34,000 nucleotides of DNA, taken from NCBI GenBank assembly GCA_017483765.1, contig JAFUVE010000055.1, positions 1 through 34,000 of the forward strand, written 5' to 3'. The notes under the pieces are model-generated. The model was not told the DNA's origin and made no database searches. It was given only the letters and a program-made list of their open reading frames with translations. The translations under genes were made by a program, and so were the position numbers. Positions 7,782 through 16,077 of the stretch are shown here, piece after piece; positions within the stretch are counted from its first letter, which is position 1, and every line of letters begins with the position of its first letter. This DNA comes from Bacteroidaceae bacterium (GTDB taxonomy: Bacteria > Bacteroidota > Bacteroidia > Bacteroidales > Bacteroidaceae).

Positions 7782-7953
7782 GTTTTTCTACAATGAGAGA
7801 CACACGAAAATCCGCCATATTGTTTCCACAAGCTCTACCCCATCGTGTCGGAGCTGACAGGACGCTCAGAATGTATTCATTTCTGAATTCTTCGCACCAT
7901 GAGAAGGTTCAGTTGTGGACTGGAGATACGAGAAGCAGCTACAGAACGAAAAT

Positions 7954-7982
7954 CGGTGCCAGACAAAGAATGTCCGACACCG
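7954..7982 (-). terminator. Probable terminator of the lipoprotein gene
   Basis: CGGTG...GACA pairs with TGTC...CACCG, an 8-10 bp interrupted stem with a 5-nt loop. On the minus strand it is followed by GATTTT. It lies 26 bp past the stop codon of the gene at 8009-8506. Confidence 0.65.
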
Positions 7983-8008
7983 AAATAGTTTATATGCTTT
8001 GTTGCAGC

Positions 8009-8506
8009 TTAGTTTGCAGGCTTGAACGAGTCGAGCACGTGCTGAGCCACTTCTCCGCCATATTTGCTTTCATTTTCGTCTTCCCAGTAAACGGTGATGG
8101 TGTAGCACTTGGCACCTTTGTAGATGACTTTCTGCATGGCATTTCTGCCCATGTCCTTGAACGAGTCCTTGATGATATAGCCATCGGCGGTCTTCTCTTT
8201 AGTGGGGTTATCGCTCAGACCGAGAGATGCCTCATTGAAATCCTCGTCGATCTTTGCCTGGTCGTAGTCGCCCATGATGTTCTCGCGAACGTCGGCGCTG
8301 ACGCCATTGAGAATCTTGCCGTCAAGACGGAACTGGATGGCGCCCATAGCCTCAGGGCCCGTATACTGCTCCAGTCCTCCAGGAACTTCGAACGAGAAGC
8401 CTTTCGCGTCGTCCTTAAACTCAGTGTAGCTGGCGCTACCACCTCCGCATGCCGCGAACAATGCAACAGTCAGCACTGCTGCCAAAGAAAGCATTAGTTT
8501 CTTCAT
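8009..8506 (-). CDS. Small predicted lipoprotein of unknown function
   Basis: A 165-aa protein with a lipoprotein signal peptide: M-K-K-L, a hydrophobic stretch, and lipobox L-F-A-A-C with Cys20, followed by a Gly/Ser-rich linker. The mature part is a single acidic, mixed alpha/beta domain of about 140 residues with no motif I recognise. Phrases such as G-F-S-F-E-V-P and a C-terminal V-L-D-S-F-K-P resemble small periplasmic lipoproteins in which a protein's own membrane-anchored domain senses or binds something, but no function can be assigned. It lies 60 bp downstream of the large surface-protein gene on the same strand, so co-transcription is possible. Confidence 0.85.
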   Translation of the reverse strand: MKKLMLSLAAVLTVALFAACGGGSASYTEFKDDAKGFSFEVPGGLEQYTGPEAMGAIQFRLDGKILNGVSADVRENIMGDYDQAKIDEDFNEASLGLSDNPTKEKTADGYIIKDSFKDMGRNAMQKVIYKGAKCYTITVYWEDENESKYGGEVAQHVLDSFKPAN

Positions 8507-8566
8507 TTTTCAGATAATTTTTAGGGTTAATACTATGTTTTTGTTATAAACACAATTTCATTTCAA

Positions 8567-11500
8567 TTATTGTCCTGCGATGATGTTGATGATGGCCACG
8601 ATGTCGGAGATGTCCACCTTCTTGTCCTCGTTGACGTCCGCATAGCGGTAGGTGGCGGTGCCGGCTATCTGGTTGATGACAGCCACGATGTCACTGATGT
8701 CCACCTTCTTGTCCTCGTTGACGTCGCCTTTGAGATGAGAGTTGTCGGCCGACGGTTCAATTTTTACGTAGCTGACCATTTCGTCGCTGTTCTGGTCATA
8801 CACGCTTCCATTGGTAAGTATGTAGGCTGACGGAACAACAACATCGCAACCGCTAAGGTTGATACCACCCGTCCAGTTGTAGATGCCGTACTGATCGGCA
8901 TCGGCAACCACGGATGAGTTCTCTATGTTCAGCACATGCGACTTGTTGCTGTAGGCGCAGATGCCAAGAGAGCCGATCGCTGTCACTGTCGTGTTCTTGA
9001 TGGTCAGAGCGTCGCCTTCAGTGTTGGAGACGAAGTCGATTCCCTTCATCTCGCCTTTGGCAGTCAGACTGCCGTCACCGGTGATGGTGGTGGCTTTGCC
9101 CAACTCAAGGCCCATGGTCTTTCCGTTCACCATATTCTCACCTTCCAGGTTGATGGTCATGCCGTCGATCTTCGACGCGATTCCCCAGTCTGTCACGGCA
9201 GGCACCATCGCGTCTCTCAGTGTCAGGTCGAAGCCGTCGAATTTGATGCTTCCGCCTTTGTCCAAGAAATATTCCATGGCCTCGTCGTCCTTCTCTGCCA
9301 CGATTTCTATCAGCTCGTCCTTGTTGGCGGATGTCACCTGAACCCCGGCGATCCAGAGGTCGTAGACGTCACCAGCAACGGTGGCTGTGGCCGTGGCTGT
9401 CTTGCCGTCAGCAGTCGTGGCCGTGATGGTTGTGGCCTCTCCGACATTCTTCTTTCCCGTGAACACAAGCTGACCGTTCTCATCCACCTTTGCCACGTCC
9501 GTGTTGCTGCTGCTCCAAGTCACCGGCACACTTGCGTTCGACGGCGTGAAGGCAACGGAAAGCTGGATGGTGTCGCCTTCCACGCCGGAGATATTCTCAG
9601 GCATGATGGCCATTTCCTCAACCGACGACTCGGTCACCCACACATCGATGTAGCACGTTTTTAACTCTCCATCATAGATATTGTATCTGTAGATACCTGC
9701 ATTGGCATTCTCCGCATTGACAGAGAAGTTGCTGTTGTCCTCGATGAGCGTGACAACCGGAACTGCAGTTCCGTCTCCGTAGTCGCCATAGCCTTCCAGC
9801 GGCCTGATGTTCAGATTTGCGAGCGATGCATGATAAGGGGTGTACCTCAGGCCTGTTCCTTCTGCTGTTTCGCCTTTGTTGACTCTGATGTATTCATTAT
9901 TCATGTTGCCTAAAGGATAAACTCCATCCTCACCAACAATCAGGAAACATTCGTCATTGGTATCATTCGTACCGCCTGTTCGCGCAGCAACATAGTAAGT
10001 GCCAGTTACCATCGGCTTGTAATACACCCTCTTATAACGTTCGTTGCTGACCAGTTTCTGTGTGCACGCTGCGTCTGCATAGAATTCGCCACGTTCTCCT
10101 CCAAATGTATTAGAAGCCTGCTGAGTCCACATCCATCCTAATATTCCGTCGAATGCGGCATCGCTTGGATATGTATTAATATATAAAACCAGCTTTTCAT
10201 TCAGATCGACGTAATAATAATCATCACGCTCTACAGTTAGGGCGGAACGACCATACGTAATAGCTCCAGTTTGTTTGTTGATTCTTATTGTGAGATGATA
10301 AGGAACGAGCTTGATGCTCTGCAATTCAGTCGTACTTCCGAGGTAGATGGCTTCCATGGCCACATCCGTTCCGGCGAGCGTGGTTTCCGTCTCTTTCACA
10401 CGCGTATAGACGTAGTTCATGGCGTAGGCAGTGCCGCCCATCTGAAGATTCGTAGTTGACACATCGGTCTTGGTCTTTGCGGATGCCCAGTCGCTGCTCG
10501 ACAGTTTGGTCACGTCTTTCTTTTCGGTCAGGATGATATATTCCTGTAGTCCGGAAGCATTGGTGACAACGACCTGGGTGCCTTCAGTGGTCAGTGTAGG
10601 GGGCGTTACGCTGGCGGTGCATTTGTTCTTCTGCACTTCCCTGACGAGGCTGACAAGGGAACCGTTGTAGCTTGGTGAACTCACATGCACCCTGATGAAC
10701 TGTCCGAGGTCGGCTGTTGTCGTTGTGTAGCCGTTGTTGCTGTCCCCTTCAAGTGCTGTCCAGTCTTGAAGGTTGCTGCTCTTCTGCCACTCGGCGTTGA
10801 TTTCAACTCCTGCTTTGTATAAGGAGTCGACCATGCCGCTGAGCTTGTACCCCAACGTGGTGCCTGGAGGAATAACGGCCGCCGACTGTATGCTCACATC
10901 TCCTGATAGCTGGGGAGCGGCAAACTCCACATGGCGTGCGCCTGAAAGCCAGTAGTACTCGTCGTCTTCATCAATCACGGTTGCTCTGCTGTATGGGTTA
11001 CTTGAGGTGGCTGGAGTCACTTTGATGGAGGCATGCTCCGGCCATGTGATTGCCATCGGAGGAGTCAGCTTGATGGCGCCCACGCTGATGGCCTGTTCGT
11101 CGCCTACTCGGTAACGGGCTTCATCCAACAGACTGCCGGTACCGTGACGTCGTGCTTTCAGCAAGATATTTCCTCCTTTGACATAGAGCGTCTCACCGCT
11201 CATCACGGCACAGCCATTGCTGGCTTCTGCGTATATTTTGATGTTTCCGTAGAGAGAAACCTCTTTCATGGCAAATATGCCCCAGCTTTTTTCACTCTTC
11301 AACTCGACATTGCCGTCTTCGATGGTCACATTCTGGCCGTACAACACACTTTTGGATTCTTCTTGAAAGTACTCGTTAAGCCAGTCCGTAGTTTTTCCTG
11401 TCAGGTCGGCATTGACGATGAGATCTTTTTTAGCACTCGCTCCATTGAGCTTTCCGGTCAAATTGACAGTACCGCGAAGGGTGACGTTGCCCTTCTCTGC

Positions 11501-12289
11501 CCGGACGGCTGCAACCGTCTTGCCCGTAGCAGTGAGCGTGCCGTTGCTGGTGATGTCACCCTCTTTCGACAAGACTCCGAACGTTCCGATTGCCGTGACG
11601 TTGCCGTTCAGCTCGATGGTTTGACGCGCCTGGATACCGGGCTGTTGCTTGTCGGCATCAGCGATGAGTGTACCCTTTGTAATGATGAAGCTGCCATTCT
11701 CAGCCATGATTCCTCCGCTGATTTGCTGTAGTCCGTTGTCAATCTGAACGTTTCCCATTGCATAGATACCCTGGTGATTGTCTTTGGCACCAGTGACATG
11801 CACCTGCCCGTTGATTCTCACGCTTCCTTGGGCATAGAATCCATATCCGGGGGAACTCATTGAGATATTGCCTCTCAGATTGATGTTTCCGTCTGCCATC
11901 GCGCCATAGTTATTGGAGCTTCCTCCGACAAAGTCGTTGGACAGGTAGATATCGCCCGTGGTCTTGATGCAAATGCCTTTGGCAGCCACCTGAAGTTTTG
12001 CACTGGAATTGAGAGACTTGACCTCAATCGCATTGATTCCGTCGTACATCTCGCGGTTGTCAACGGCCAGATAGTATCCACCGTTGTCTTCGATCGTCAG
12101 ATTGTAGTCGCCCTTGATGTAGCGTATCATCCGGTCCATGTTGACCACAATCTTGGTGTCGCCTGTAAGCACCACCTCCGCATAGTCGGGCAGCTGGCTG
12201 GAATAGACCGTTCCCGACACCTGCTTCTGTGCATGGAGCAATGGTATGCTCATCACACAAAGAAAGAATAAAATTGTAAATCTTTTCAT
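8567..12289 (-). CDS. Large secreted surface protein: beta-helix, Ig-like (BIG2) and dockerin-type modules
   Basis: A 1240-aa protein with a signal peptide (M-K-R-F-T-I-L-F-F-L... ending L-H-A-Q). Residues ~30-400 and ~975-1180 consist of short beta-strand turns (G-N-V-T-L, G-D-I-T-S, G-N-I-K-I types) like a right-handed beta-helix. Residues ~893-971 form a bacterial Ig-like group 2 domain (W-S-S-S-N-T-D-V-A-K-V-D and a T-A-T-T repeat tail). The last ~55 residues hold two dockerin-like calcium-binding repeats, each D-V-N-E-D-K-K-V-D-I-S-D-I. In Prevotella-like bacteria such C-termini occur on exported proteins. I infer an extracellular or surface protein that binds or displays polysaccharide; no catalytic site is visible. 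The frame is open to 12370, but the ATG at 12289 starts the signal peptide. Confidence 0.9.
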   Translation of the reverse strand: MKRFTILFFLCVMSIPLLHAQKQVSGTVYSSQLPDYAEVVLTGDTKIVVNMDRMIRYIKGDYNLTIEDNGGYYLAVDNREMYDGINAIEVKSLNSSAKLQVAAKGICIKTTGDIYLSNDFVGGSSNNYGAMADGNINLRGNISMSSPGYGFYAQGSVRINGQVHVTGAKDNHQGIYAMGNVQIDNGLQQISGGIMAENGSFIITKGTLIADADKQQPGIQARQTIELNGNVTAIGTFGVLSKEGDITSNGTLTATGKTVAAVRAEKGNVTLRGTVNLTGKLNGASAKKDLIVNADLTGKTTDWLNEYFQEESKSVLYGQNVTIEDGNVELKSEKSWGIFAMKEVSLYGNIKIYAEASNGCAVMSGETLYVKGGNILLKARRHGTGSLLDEARYRVGDEQAISVGAIKLTPPMAITWPEHASIKVTPATSSNPYSRATVIDEDDEYYWLSGARHVEFAAPQLSGDVSIQSAAVIPPGTTLGYKLSGMVDSLYKAGVEINAEWQKSSNLQDWTALEGDSNNGYTTTTADLGQFIRVHVSSPSYNGSLVSLVREVQKNKCTASVTPPTLTTEGTQVVVTNASGLQEYIILTEKKDVTKLSSSDWASAKTKTDVSTTNLQMGGTAYAMNYVYTRVKETETTLAGTDVAMEAIYLGSTTELQSIKLVPYHLTIRINKQTGAITYGRSALTVERDDYYYVDLNEKLVLYINTYPSDAAFDGILGWMWTQQASNTFGGERGEFYADAACTQKLVSNERYKRVYYKPMVTGTYYVAARTGGTNDTNDECFLIVGEDGVYPLGNMNNEYIRVNKGETAEGTGLRYTPYHASLANLNIRPLEGYGDYGDGTAVPVVTLIEDNSNFSVNAENANAGIYRYNIYDGELKTCYIDVWVTESSVEEMAIMPENISGVEGDTIQLSVAFTPSNASVPVTWSSSNTDVAKVDENGQLVFTGKKNVGEATTITATTADGKTATATATVAGDVYDLWIAGVQVTSANKDELIEIVAEKDDEAMEYFLDKGGSIKFDGFDLTLRDAMVPAVTDWGIASKIDGMTINLEGENMVNGKTMGLELGKATTITGDGSLTAKGEMKGIDFVSNTEGDALTIKNTTVTAIGSLGICAYSNKSHVLNIENSSVVADADQYGIYNWTGGINLSGCDVVVPSAYILTNGSVYDQNSDEMVSYVKIEPSADNSHLKGDVNEDKKVDISDIVAVINQIAGTATYRYADVNEDKKVDISDIVAIINIIAGQ
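8609..8725 (-). repeat. Duplicated dockerin-repeat coding segment
   Basis: Two identical 30-bp stretches (8609-8638 and 8696-8725) encode the two copies of D-V-N-E-D-K-K-V-D-I. Exact nucleotide identity points to a recent duplication or gene conversion of the calcium-binding loop within the gene. Confidence 0.85.
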
Positions 12290-12389
12290 AATTATAAAAA
12301 TTTTGGAGTAATTTTGTTTGGTGTAATTTTGTAAAGTAGGTTTAGTTGTAATTAGGGATGATTCCCTCACCTCTTGTCTTAATTCAAGT

Positions 12390-12566
12390 TTATTTGGGCT
12401 GATTCGTCTTATCCTGTTTGGCTAAAATCTGTTGTACCTTCTTTTCGACGATTTTGTCGATTTTCTCTTCCACATTCCTTCCCACAACAGACTCAAGCTC
12501 GAGCATCTTGCTCAAGTATTCTTTGGCATATTCCATAGCCGCTTCCTGATATTTTGTCTTAGCCAT
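12390..12566 (-). CDS. Small charged, helical protein (58 aa), unknown function
   Basis: A short reading frame from ATG at 12566 to TAA at 12390. The protein (start M-A-K-T-K-Y-Q-E-A-A) is almost wholly charged or helix-forming, with a likely amphipathic or coiled-coil stretch V-E-E-K-I-D-K-I-V-E-K-K-V near its C-terminus. It has no cysteine and no signal peptide. A -7-type box (TATCTTTG, 12610 to 12603) lies 37 bp upstream of the start, which supports expression. It precedes the large surface-protein gene on the same strand with a 100-bp gap. It could be a small cytosolic regulator or a structural protein. I recognise no family. Confidence 0.65.
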   Translation of the reverse strand: MAKTKYQEAAMEYAKEYLSKMLELESVVGRNVEEKIDKIVEKKVQQILAKQDKTNQPK

Positions 12567-12602
12567 TGTGAGTTTGATGTAATGAATATGATTTCACGAC
12601 TG

Positions 12603-12610
12603 CAAAGATA
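12603..12610 (-). promoter_or_regulatory. -7 box for the 58-aa gene
   Basis: TATCTTTG on the minus strand fits TAnnTTTG. The nearest upstream TTTG is only 11 nt away, so the -33 element is uncertain. Confidence 0.45.
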
Positions 12611-12782
12611 CGTCAGAACGTCAAATCAGATATTATCATTTCGTGAAGAAATCTTATCATTTTGTTTAATTCATAGATTTTATGGGCATTTGCGAAGGTT
12701 TTGAGGCAAAAAAAAGAGGGGGTGTAGACTCCCAAACGGCTGCCTTTACTTTATCAAATGATATTGTTTTTCTCATTCATTT

Positions 12783-12814
12783 TTTGCTTATTTCACGGAT
12801 TTTGTCTAAATTTG
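12783..12814 (+). promoter_or_regulatory. Promoter of the HAD phosphatase/esterase pair
   Basis: TTTG (12783-12786), 20 nt, then TAAATTTG (12807-12814). This is an exact Bacteroidetes promoter layout. It leaves a leader of about 130 nt before the gene at 12951. Confidence 0.75.
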
Positions 12815-12950
12815 CGGTCAGATTGCGAATTTGGATTTTCCCCATCGTCCATATGTTCGCTATCGCCTTTGCGAAAACGAAATAATTTTGATTTAAAAAA
12901 CTCATCTGCTATTATAATATTGTCAGCATTGTTTGACAAAAAACTCAAAA

Positions 12951-14045
12951 ATGGAAGAAAAAAAACAAATGATGAAAACGATTTTGAAATGGATGCTGGC
13001 CGCCATCCTGATTTGCGGTCCGATGTCGTTCACATCGTGTTCGAAAGACGATGACACGGTTGTGGTGCCAAGTCAGAAAGAATATTTCACTCAATGGAAC
13101 TCATGCGAAGCCTTGAGCGCCCTGAAAGAGTACGTGGAAGACGTGACAAACCCCAGCTCTGCAAACTTCATCAAGGAAGAAGACCGAATTGCCACGTTCG
13201 ACATGGACGGTACGTTCGTAGGCGAGCTCTACCCCACCTATTTTGAATACAACATGCTGGAATACCGTGCCTTGGAGGACGAGACCTACAAGGACATTGC
13301 TCCCGCCGACGTGAAAGAGGCCGCCCAGGACATCCGCGACTTCGTGCGTGAGGGCAAGCCCCTCCCCTCGCATTTCGACATGAAGCACGCCCTTGCGGCA
13401 GCCAAGGCCTACGCAGGGATGACCTTGGCCGAGTTCGACGCCTACGTGAAGGCATATGCCTCCAAGCAAGCCAACGGCTTCCAGGGCATGACCTACGGCG
13501 AAAGCTTCTACAAGCCGATGCTGGAGGTATTCAACTACCTGAAAGCAAACGGCTTCACATTCTATGTTGTCTCAGGTTCCGACAGATTCATCTGCCGTGC
13601 CCTCGTTGAGCCATTGGGGATTAGTCCCAACCGCGTGATCGGTATGGACGTGAAGTTACGTTCGAGCAGCCAGGGTACAACAGCTGGCGTGAACTACACG
13701 ATGGGCAAGGAAGAGGACATCGTCAGAACTGACGAGCTGATTATCAAGAACCTGAAGACCAACAAGGTGCTGCAGATCAGCCAGGAGATAGGCAAAGTGC
13801 CTGTCCTCTCGTTCGGCAACAGCGGCGGTGACTGCTCGATGCACAATTACTGCCTGAACAACAGCTACCGTTCTGAGGCCTTCATGCTGATAGCCGACGA
13901 CGATGAGCGCGACCATGCCAACCGCGAGAAAGCCCTCACACTGGGCAATCAATGGCGAGAGGCCGGCTACCACGTGATTTCGATGCGTGACGACTTCAAG
14001 ACCATCTACGGCGAAAACGTAAAGAAAGTGGACTTTGAATTTTAA
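12951..14045 (+). CDS. HAD-superfamily phosphatase, predicted lipoprotein
   Basis: A 364-aa protein from the ATG at 12951. ATGs at 12969 and 12972 would also give a complete lipoprotein signal, so the exact start is open. The signal is a hydrophobic stretch and lipobox S-F-T-S-C (Cys30). The HAD motifs follow: motif I T-F-D-M-D-G-T with Asp84 and Asp86, motif II Y-V-V-S-G-S-D near 205-211, and a C-terminal acidic motif S-F-G-N-S-G-G-D near 287-294. The large insertion after motif I suggests a C1-type helical cap, as in phosphoserine-phosphatase-like members. The substrate is unknown, and activity would be outside the cytoplasm. It is followed after 22 bp by a secreted esterase, probably in one transcript. 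Confidence 0.88.
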   Translation: MEEKKQMMKTILKWMLAAILICGPMSFTSCSKDDDTVVVPSQKEYFTQWNSCEALSALKEYVEDVTNPSSANFIKEEDRIATFDMDGTFVGELYPTYFEYNMLEYRALEDETYKDIAPADVKEAAQDIRDFVREGKPLPSHFDMKHALAAAKAYAGMTLAEFDAYVKAYASKQANGFQGMTYGESFYKPMLEVFNYLKANGFTFYVVSGSDRFICRALVEPLGISPNRVIGMDVKLRSSSQGTTAGVNYTMGKEEDIVRTDELIIKNLKTNKVLQISQEIGKVPVLSFGNSGGDCSMHNYCLNNSYRSEAFMLIADDDERDHANREKALTLGNQWREAGYHVISMRDDFKTIYGENVKKVDFEF

Positions 14046-14067
14046 AACCATCTGACATAAAAAAATT

Positions 14068-14922
14068 ATGATGAGGAGATTATTATTCATGACTTGCCTG
14101 CTGACGTCGAGCATGTGCGTCTGGGCAGGAAGAGTGGTGACCGACAGCATCGTCAGCCAGAAATTAGGCGCCACAGTGAAATACAATGTCTATCTGCCGT
14201 CGGGCTATGAACGCTCACAGGAACACTACCCTGTGACCTACCTGCTTCACGGGCTGACCGACACCTACACAGCATGGGACCAGAAGGGCGGCATGCGCGA
14301 GATCACCGACGAGCTCGTGGAGAGCGGCGAGTCGAAGGCGATGGTGATCGTGATGCCAAACGCCGGTGGTCCCGACGTGAACAATATCTGGAACGGCTAT
14401 TTCAACATGCCCGGATGGAGCTATGAGGACTTTTTCTTCGAGGAGCTGCTCCCTGCTGTTGAGCAGAAATACCGTTGCGGCGGAAAGAAGGAGCAGCGAG
14501 CCGTGATGGGCCTCTCGATGGGTGGTGGCGGCAGCACATCCTACAGCCAGCGTCACCCCGACCTGTTCTGCGCCTGCTATGCCATGAGTCCCTGGCTGAG
14601 CAGCGGCCCCGGCCGTGAGGGCCGCAACGGCGAGAAGACCAAGATGTACTACACGTCGGAGGCTGTGCGTCAGCATTCCGCACTTGCCTTCATGGACAGG
14701 GCCGACGACGCAGTGAGAGAGCAGCTGAAAAGCGTGAAGTGGTTTTTCGACTGCGGCGACGACGACATGCTCCTTGGCGACACGTTCGAGCTGTACAAGA
14801 AGATGCGCCTTGGCGGCATCAAGGCCGAGCTGCGCGTTCGCAACGGCGGTCATACGTGGGAATACTGGCGCGCCGCGCTGCGCACCGCACTCCCGTTTGT
14901 ATCGCGCAGTTTCAAGGAGTGA
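14068..14922 (+). CDS. Secreted CE1/esterase-D-type alpha/beta-hydrolase
   Basis: A 284-aa protein with a short signal peptide (residues 1-20, ending W-A-G). It has the family's L-L-H-G-L-T-D oxyanion region at 59-65, the nucleophile elbow G-L-S-M-G-G with Ser150, an acidic residue in F-D-C-G-D-D-D (about 231-233) and catalytic His262 in N-G-G-H-T-W. This is the layout of carbohydrate esterase family 1 and S-formylglutathione-hydrolase-like enzymes. Secretion favours removal of acyl or feruloyl groups from glycans, but this is inferred. It shares a transcript with the upstream phosphatase. The first two codons are both ATG, and either could initiate. Confidence 0.9.
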   Translation: MMRRLLFMTCLLTSSMCVWAGRVVTDSIVSQKLGATVKYNVYLPSGYERSQEHYPVTYLLHGLTDTYTAWDQKGGMREITDELVESGESKAMVIVMPNAGGPDVNNIWNGYFNMPGWSYEDFFFEELLPAVEQKYRCGGKKEQRAVMGLSMGGGGSTSYSQRHPDLFCACYAMSPWLSSGPGREGRNGEKTKMYYTSEAVRQHSALAFMDRADDAVREQLKSVKWFFDCGDDDMLLGDTFELYKKMRLGGIKAELRVRNGGHTWEYWRAALRTALPFVSRSFKE

Positions 14923-15013
14923 AACCGACCCAAATTGGAGGTGATGATGTAGGCCCATTGAAGAAGAGCTGCCGTTTTCTCACAAAAAACATTAAATAAG
15001 TGATATCATTGAC

Positions 15014-15042
15014 TTGTATCTCAAATTTTATCCCTAACTTTA
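15014..15042 (+). promoter_or_regulatory. Possible promoter of the restriction-modification pair
   Basis: TTG (15014-15016), 18 nt, then TAACTTTA (15035-15042), which differs from TAnnTTTG at the last base. It lies 18 bp before the first gene of the island. The match is moderate. Confidence 0.45.
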
Positions 15043-15060
15043 CATTCAGATTAAAAGGAC

Positions 15061-16077
15061 ATGCCGTTTGGAATAGACATACAAGAAGATGAAATACAGT
15101 CATGGGGACATGAGATTCTTGAAACCATGCTCCTTGACCGAACCACAGGTGAGAATATCATCTGGGCTACGGATGACTATGCCTCAAGGGGGGAAGCCTA
15201 CACATTCTTCCAACATATAACCCCTGAACTGATAACAGGGGAAAACAAATATATCATCCAGCCCCGTGTGGCTAAGAATGAGGTGGAAAGGAAAAGAAGA
15301 GCAAGGAAAATGGCGGAGGTGTTTACACCGTCGTGGGTGTGCAACCTAATGAATAACGGCGTTGACCATGCATGGTTCAAGCGAGAGCCCGTTTTCAACG
15401 TCACTTCTCTCAAGGACGGAAAACACATTTGGACTCCAACGGAAGAAAAGATAACATTCCCTGATGGAAAGACATGGCAGGAATACGTCAGCATGGGAGT
15501 GCTGGAAATCACTTGTGGAGAGGCTCCCTTTCTGGCAAGCAGATATGACACGGTGACAGGAGAAGCCATCACAGAGTTGAACAGACGTATTGGATGGTTA
15601 GACAGGAAATTGCGTATCGTAGGAGAGAACACTGACACTCGTGAAGACTGGCTACATTGGGCGAAGATGGCGTTCAAGGGTACACTGGGGTATGAGTGGC
15701 AAGGCGACAGCTTGTTGCTGGCAAGAGAGAACCTGCTGATGTCTTTCTTTGATTATCACGAAGACAGATTTTGTGAAGAACCCGCCATTGAAGACGTGAA
15801 GGAAATCGCAGAGATTATTTCGTGGAATATTTTCCAGATGGACGGTTTGAAGTTCGTCATTCCCCGCAGCTGCCATTCCAAAGTCATAGAGACTAAAGAT
15901 CTTATCACAGGCGCAGTGATACGTAAGGAAATACCATGCGAAGGCTGCAAGAAAGGCCTGATTCACAGGCACAATGGAATATATGTGAACACAATGGATT
16001 GGGAAACCGACAAAATTGTAAGATTCGACCAGCTGGGCGATCTTCCTAAAATAGAGACACTCAAATATGAACACTGA
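15061..16077 (+). CDS. Methyltransferase-like 'subunit M' of a restriction-modification-like system
   Basis: A 338-aa protein resembling the N-terminal half of an N6-adenine DNA methyltransferase. Motif X is E-V-F-T-P-S-W-V-C-N-L-M (86-97). A motif-I-like L-E-I-T-C-G-E-A-P-F-L (148-158) follows, and S-W-N-I-F-Q-M-D-G-L (254-263) resembles motif II. No NPPY catalytic motif is visible. Motif I is altered: the second glycine of the usual C-G-x-G is replaced by Ala. The C-terminus has a small Cys/His cluster (P-C-E-G-C...H-R-H) that may bind zinc. Families of this type are annotated 'restriction endonuclease subunit M', but I know of no experimental account. Its last 11 bp overlap the next gene, implying translational coupling and a joint complex. 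Confidence 0.8.
   Translation: MPFGIDIQEDEIQSWGHEILETMLLDRTTGENIIWATDDYASRGEAYTFFQHITPELITGENKYIIQPRVAKNEVERKRRARKMAEVFTPSWVCNLMNNGVDHAWFKREPVFNVTSLKDGKHIWTPTEEKITFPDGKTWQEYVSMGVLEITCGEAPFLASRYDTVTGEAITELNRRIGWLDRKLRIVGENTDTREDWLHWAKMAFKGTLGYEWQGDSLLLARENLLMSFFDYHEDRFCEEPAIEDVKEIAEIISWNIFQMDGLKFVIPRSCHSKVIETKDLITGAVIRKEIPCEGCKKGLIHRHNGIYVNTMDWETDKIVRFDQLGDLPKIETLKYEH

Larger units (their letters stand above)
12567..12950. other. Divergent intergenic region with two promoter-like sites
   Basis: 384 A+T-rich bases between the 58-aa gene (-) and the HAD phosphatase gene (+). It holds a minus-strand -7 box (12603-12610) and a full plus-strand promoter (12783-12814). The only frames seen are very short, such as a 10-codon frame at 12853-12885. 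No RNA gene was recognised. Confidence 0.6.

Noticed and set aside
7793-8497. 234-aa + strand frame opposite the small lipoprotein
   Set aside because: The minus-strand gene has a clean lipoprotein signal and terminator. The + frame has no plausible start context and no recognised features.
8936-9664. 242-aa + strand frame inside the surface-protein gene
   Set aside because: It is a shadow of the minus-strand gene with repetitive V/H/G-rich sequence derived from it.
12853-12885. 10-codon frame in the leader of the HAD gene as leader peptide
   Set aside because: It has no run of regulatory codons and no attenuator hairpin after it. Chance occurrence is likely.
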